Of a stretch of 64,000 nucleotides of DNA, positions 63,560 through 64,000 are shown piece by piece (within the stretch, counting starts at the first letter, position 1; the number at the start of each line of letters is the position of its first letter). Origin of the DNA: Actinobacillus capsulatus DSM 19761 (GTDB lineage: Bacteria > Pseudomonadota > Gammaproteobacteria > Enterobacterales > Pasteurellaceae); contig NZ_KB893930.1 of the NCBI RefSeq assembly GCF_000374285.1, positions 62,001-126,000 on the forward strand, written 5' to 3'. The notes beneath the pieces were generated by a model. The model worked only from the letters and a program-made list of their open reading frames with translations, made no database searches and was not told the DNA's origin. Position numbers and translations under genes: made by a program.

Positions 63560-64000
63560 TCAAGCGGTCAATTTTATATGATTTTTTACCAATTTATGGA
63601 CAATATAGTGTTGCATTATGAATAATTTTATTGCAACTAAATTACTTTGTGTGTCTCAATATTACAACCTTTCTCTTGGTCATACCTTTCTCTTAGCGTA
63701 GAAAAATTTATTCTTGCCAAACAATATTCAGACAAAATTAAATGAATTTTAGAGAGTTATCGCTCTTATTTTTTTATTTTTATTGTTCGTTTTTAGAACT
63801 GAAAAATATCTTATTTAATTTAATTAGAAAAAATAAATAAAAAAAGTGAACTATTTTTGCATATATACACTCTATTAAATGCCGTATTTATTGAAATAAG
63901 AATGGATATAAAAATATTATCAAATTATTTATTATGTAAATAATTGTAAAAATAAAAAATTATATTTGGCTGAATTCTTATTTAATTTATACGAATTTTT
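63560..64000. other. AT-rich intergenic region
   Basis: About 440 bp, very AT-rich, one lone uptake sequence near 63562. I see no gene, tRNA or convincing repeat. It may hold the promoter of a gene beyond the window. Confidence 0.6.

Overview
The window looks like a chromosome segment of a Pasteurellaceae bacterium, most likely Actinobacillus (A. pleuropneumoniae or a close relative). The evidence is low G+C, dozens of copies of the Actinobacillus-type DNA uptake core ACAAGCGGT (often as inverted pairs that double as terminators), a pgaABCD biofilm operon, and a full sulfate uptake and reduction cluster. The species call is inference from content; no database was searched.

Layout. 1-2.7 kb: housekeeping genes on the minus strand (accB 5' part, a small glycosyltransferase overlapping aroQ, dapD). 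2.8-13.5 kb: a redox and electrophile-detoxification region with a luciferase-like monooxygenase, two old-yellow-enzyme (OYE) reductases, LysR and AraC regulators, a ferritin-like/HpaI-aldolase pair, and an operon-like run of OYE, OsmC/Ohr, quinone reductase and GST. A near-identical 29-bp sequence precedes both the AraC gene and that OYE gene, which suggests a shared operator.

13.6-17.5 kb: an AT-rich accessory segment with a three-gene operon (49-aa SMP-like protein, 67-aa HicA-like protein, 754-aa ankyrin-repeat protein), followed by gene relics. 17.5-22.1 kb: more LysR/AraC regulators, SnoaL/NTF2-like proteins and a GNAT, with a terminator built from two exact Neisseria-type uptake sequences. 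22.2-24.1 kb: a very AT-rich retron, with a candidate ncRNA, a 64-aa basic/amphipathic ORF, an XRE regulator and a reverse transcriptase carrying the retron NAxxH and VTG motifs. 24.2-35.8 kb: a DUF4143 ATPase, a secreted metallo-beta-lactamase-fold protein, a transglutaminase/MerT-like/MerP-like operon, ArsR plus a third OYE, and several decayed genes (S6-type autotransporter, aldehyde dehydrogenase, DUF924, IS1595-family transposase).

35.8-64 kb: mostly core genes: PqiA-like protein, ilvC, a frameshifted autotransporter, sbp-cysT-cysW-cysA divergent from cysG-cysH-cysD-cysN, panF-yhdT, metJ with met boxes, mlaA, a hexose-6-phosphate mutarotase-like protein, a Gcr-type recombinase-family protein, an acyl-CoA ligase, and pgaABCD.

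Together the cys genes import sulfate, activate it to APS and reduce it. CysH has the cysteine pattern of iron-sulfur APS reductases and no cysC is present, so the PAPS step is probably bypassed. The best candidates for undescribed biology are the retron with its small amphipathic ORF and the SMP-like/HicA-like/ankyrin operon.
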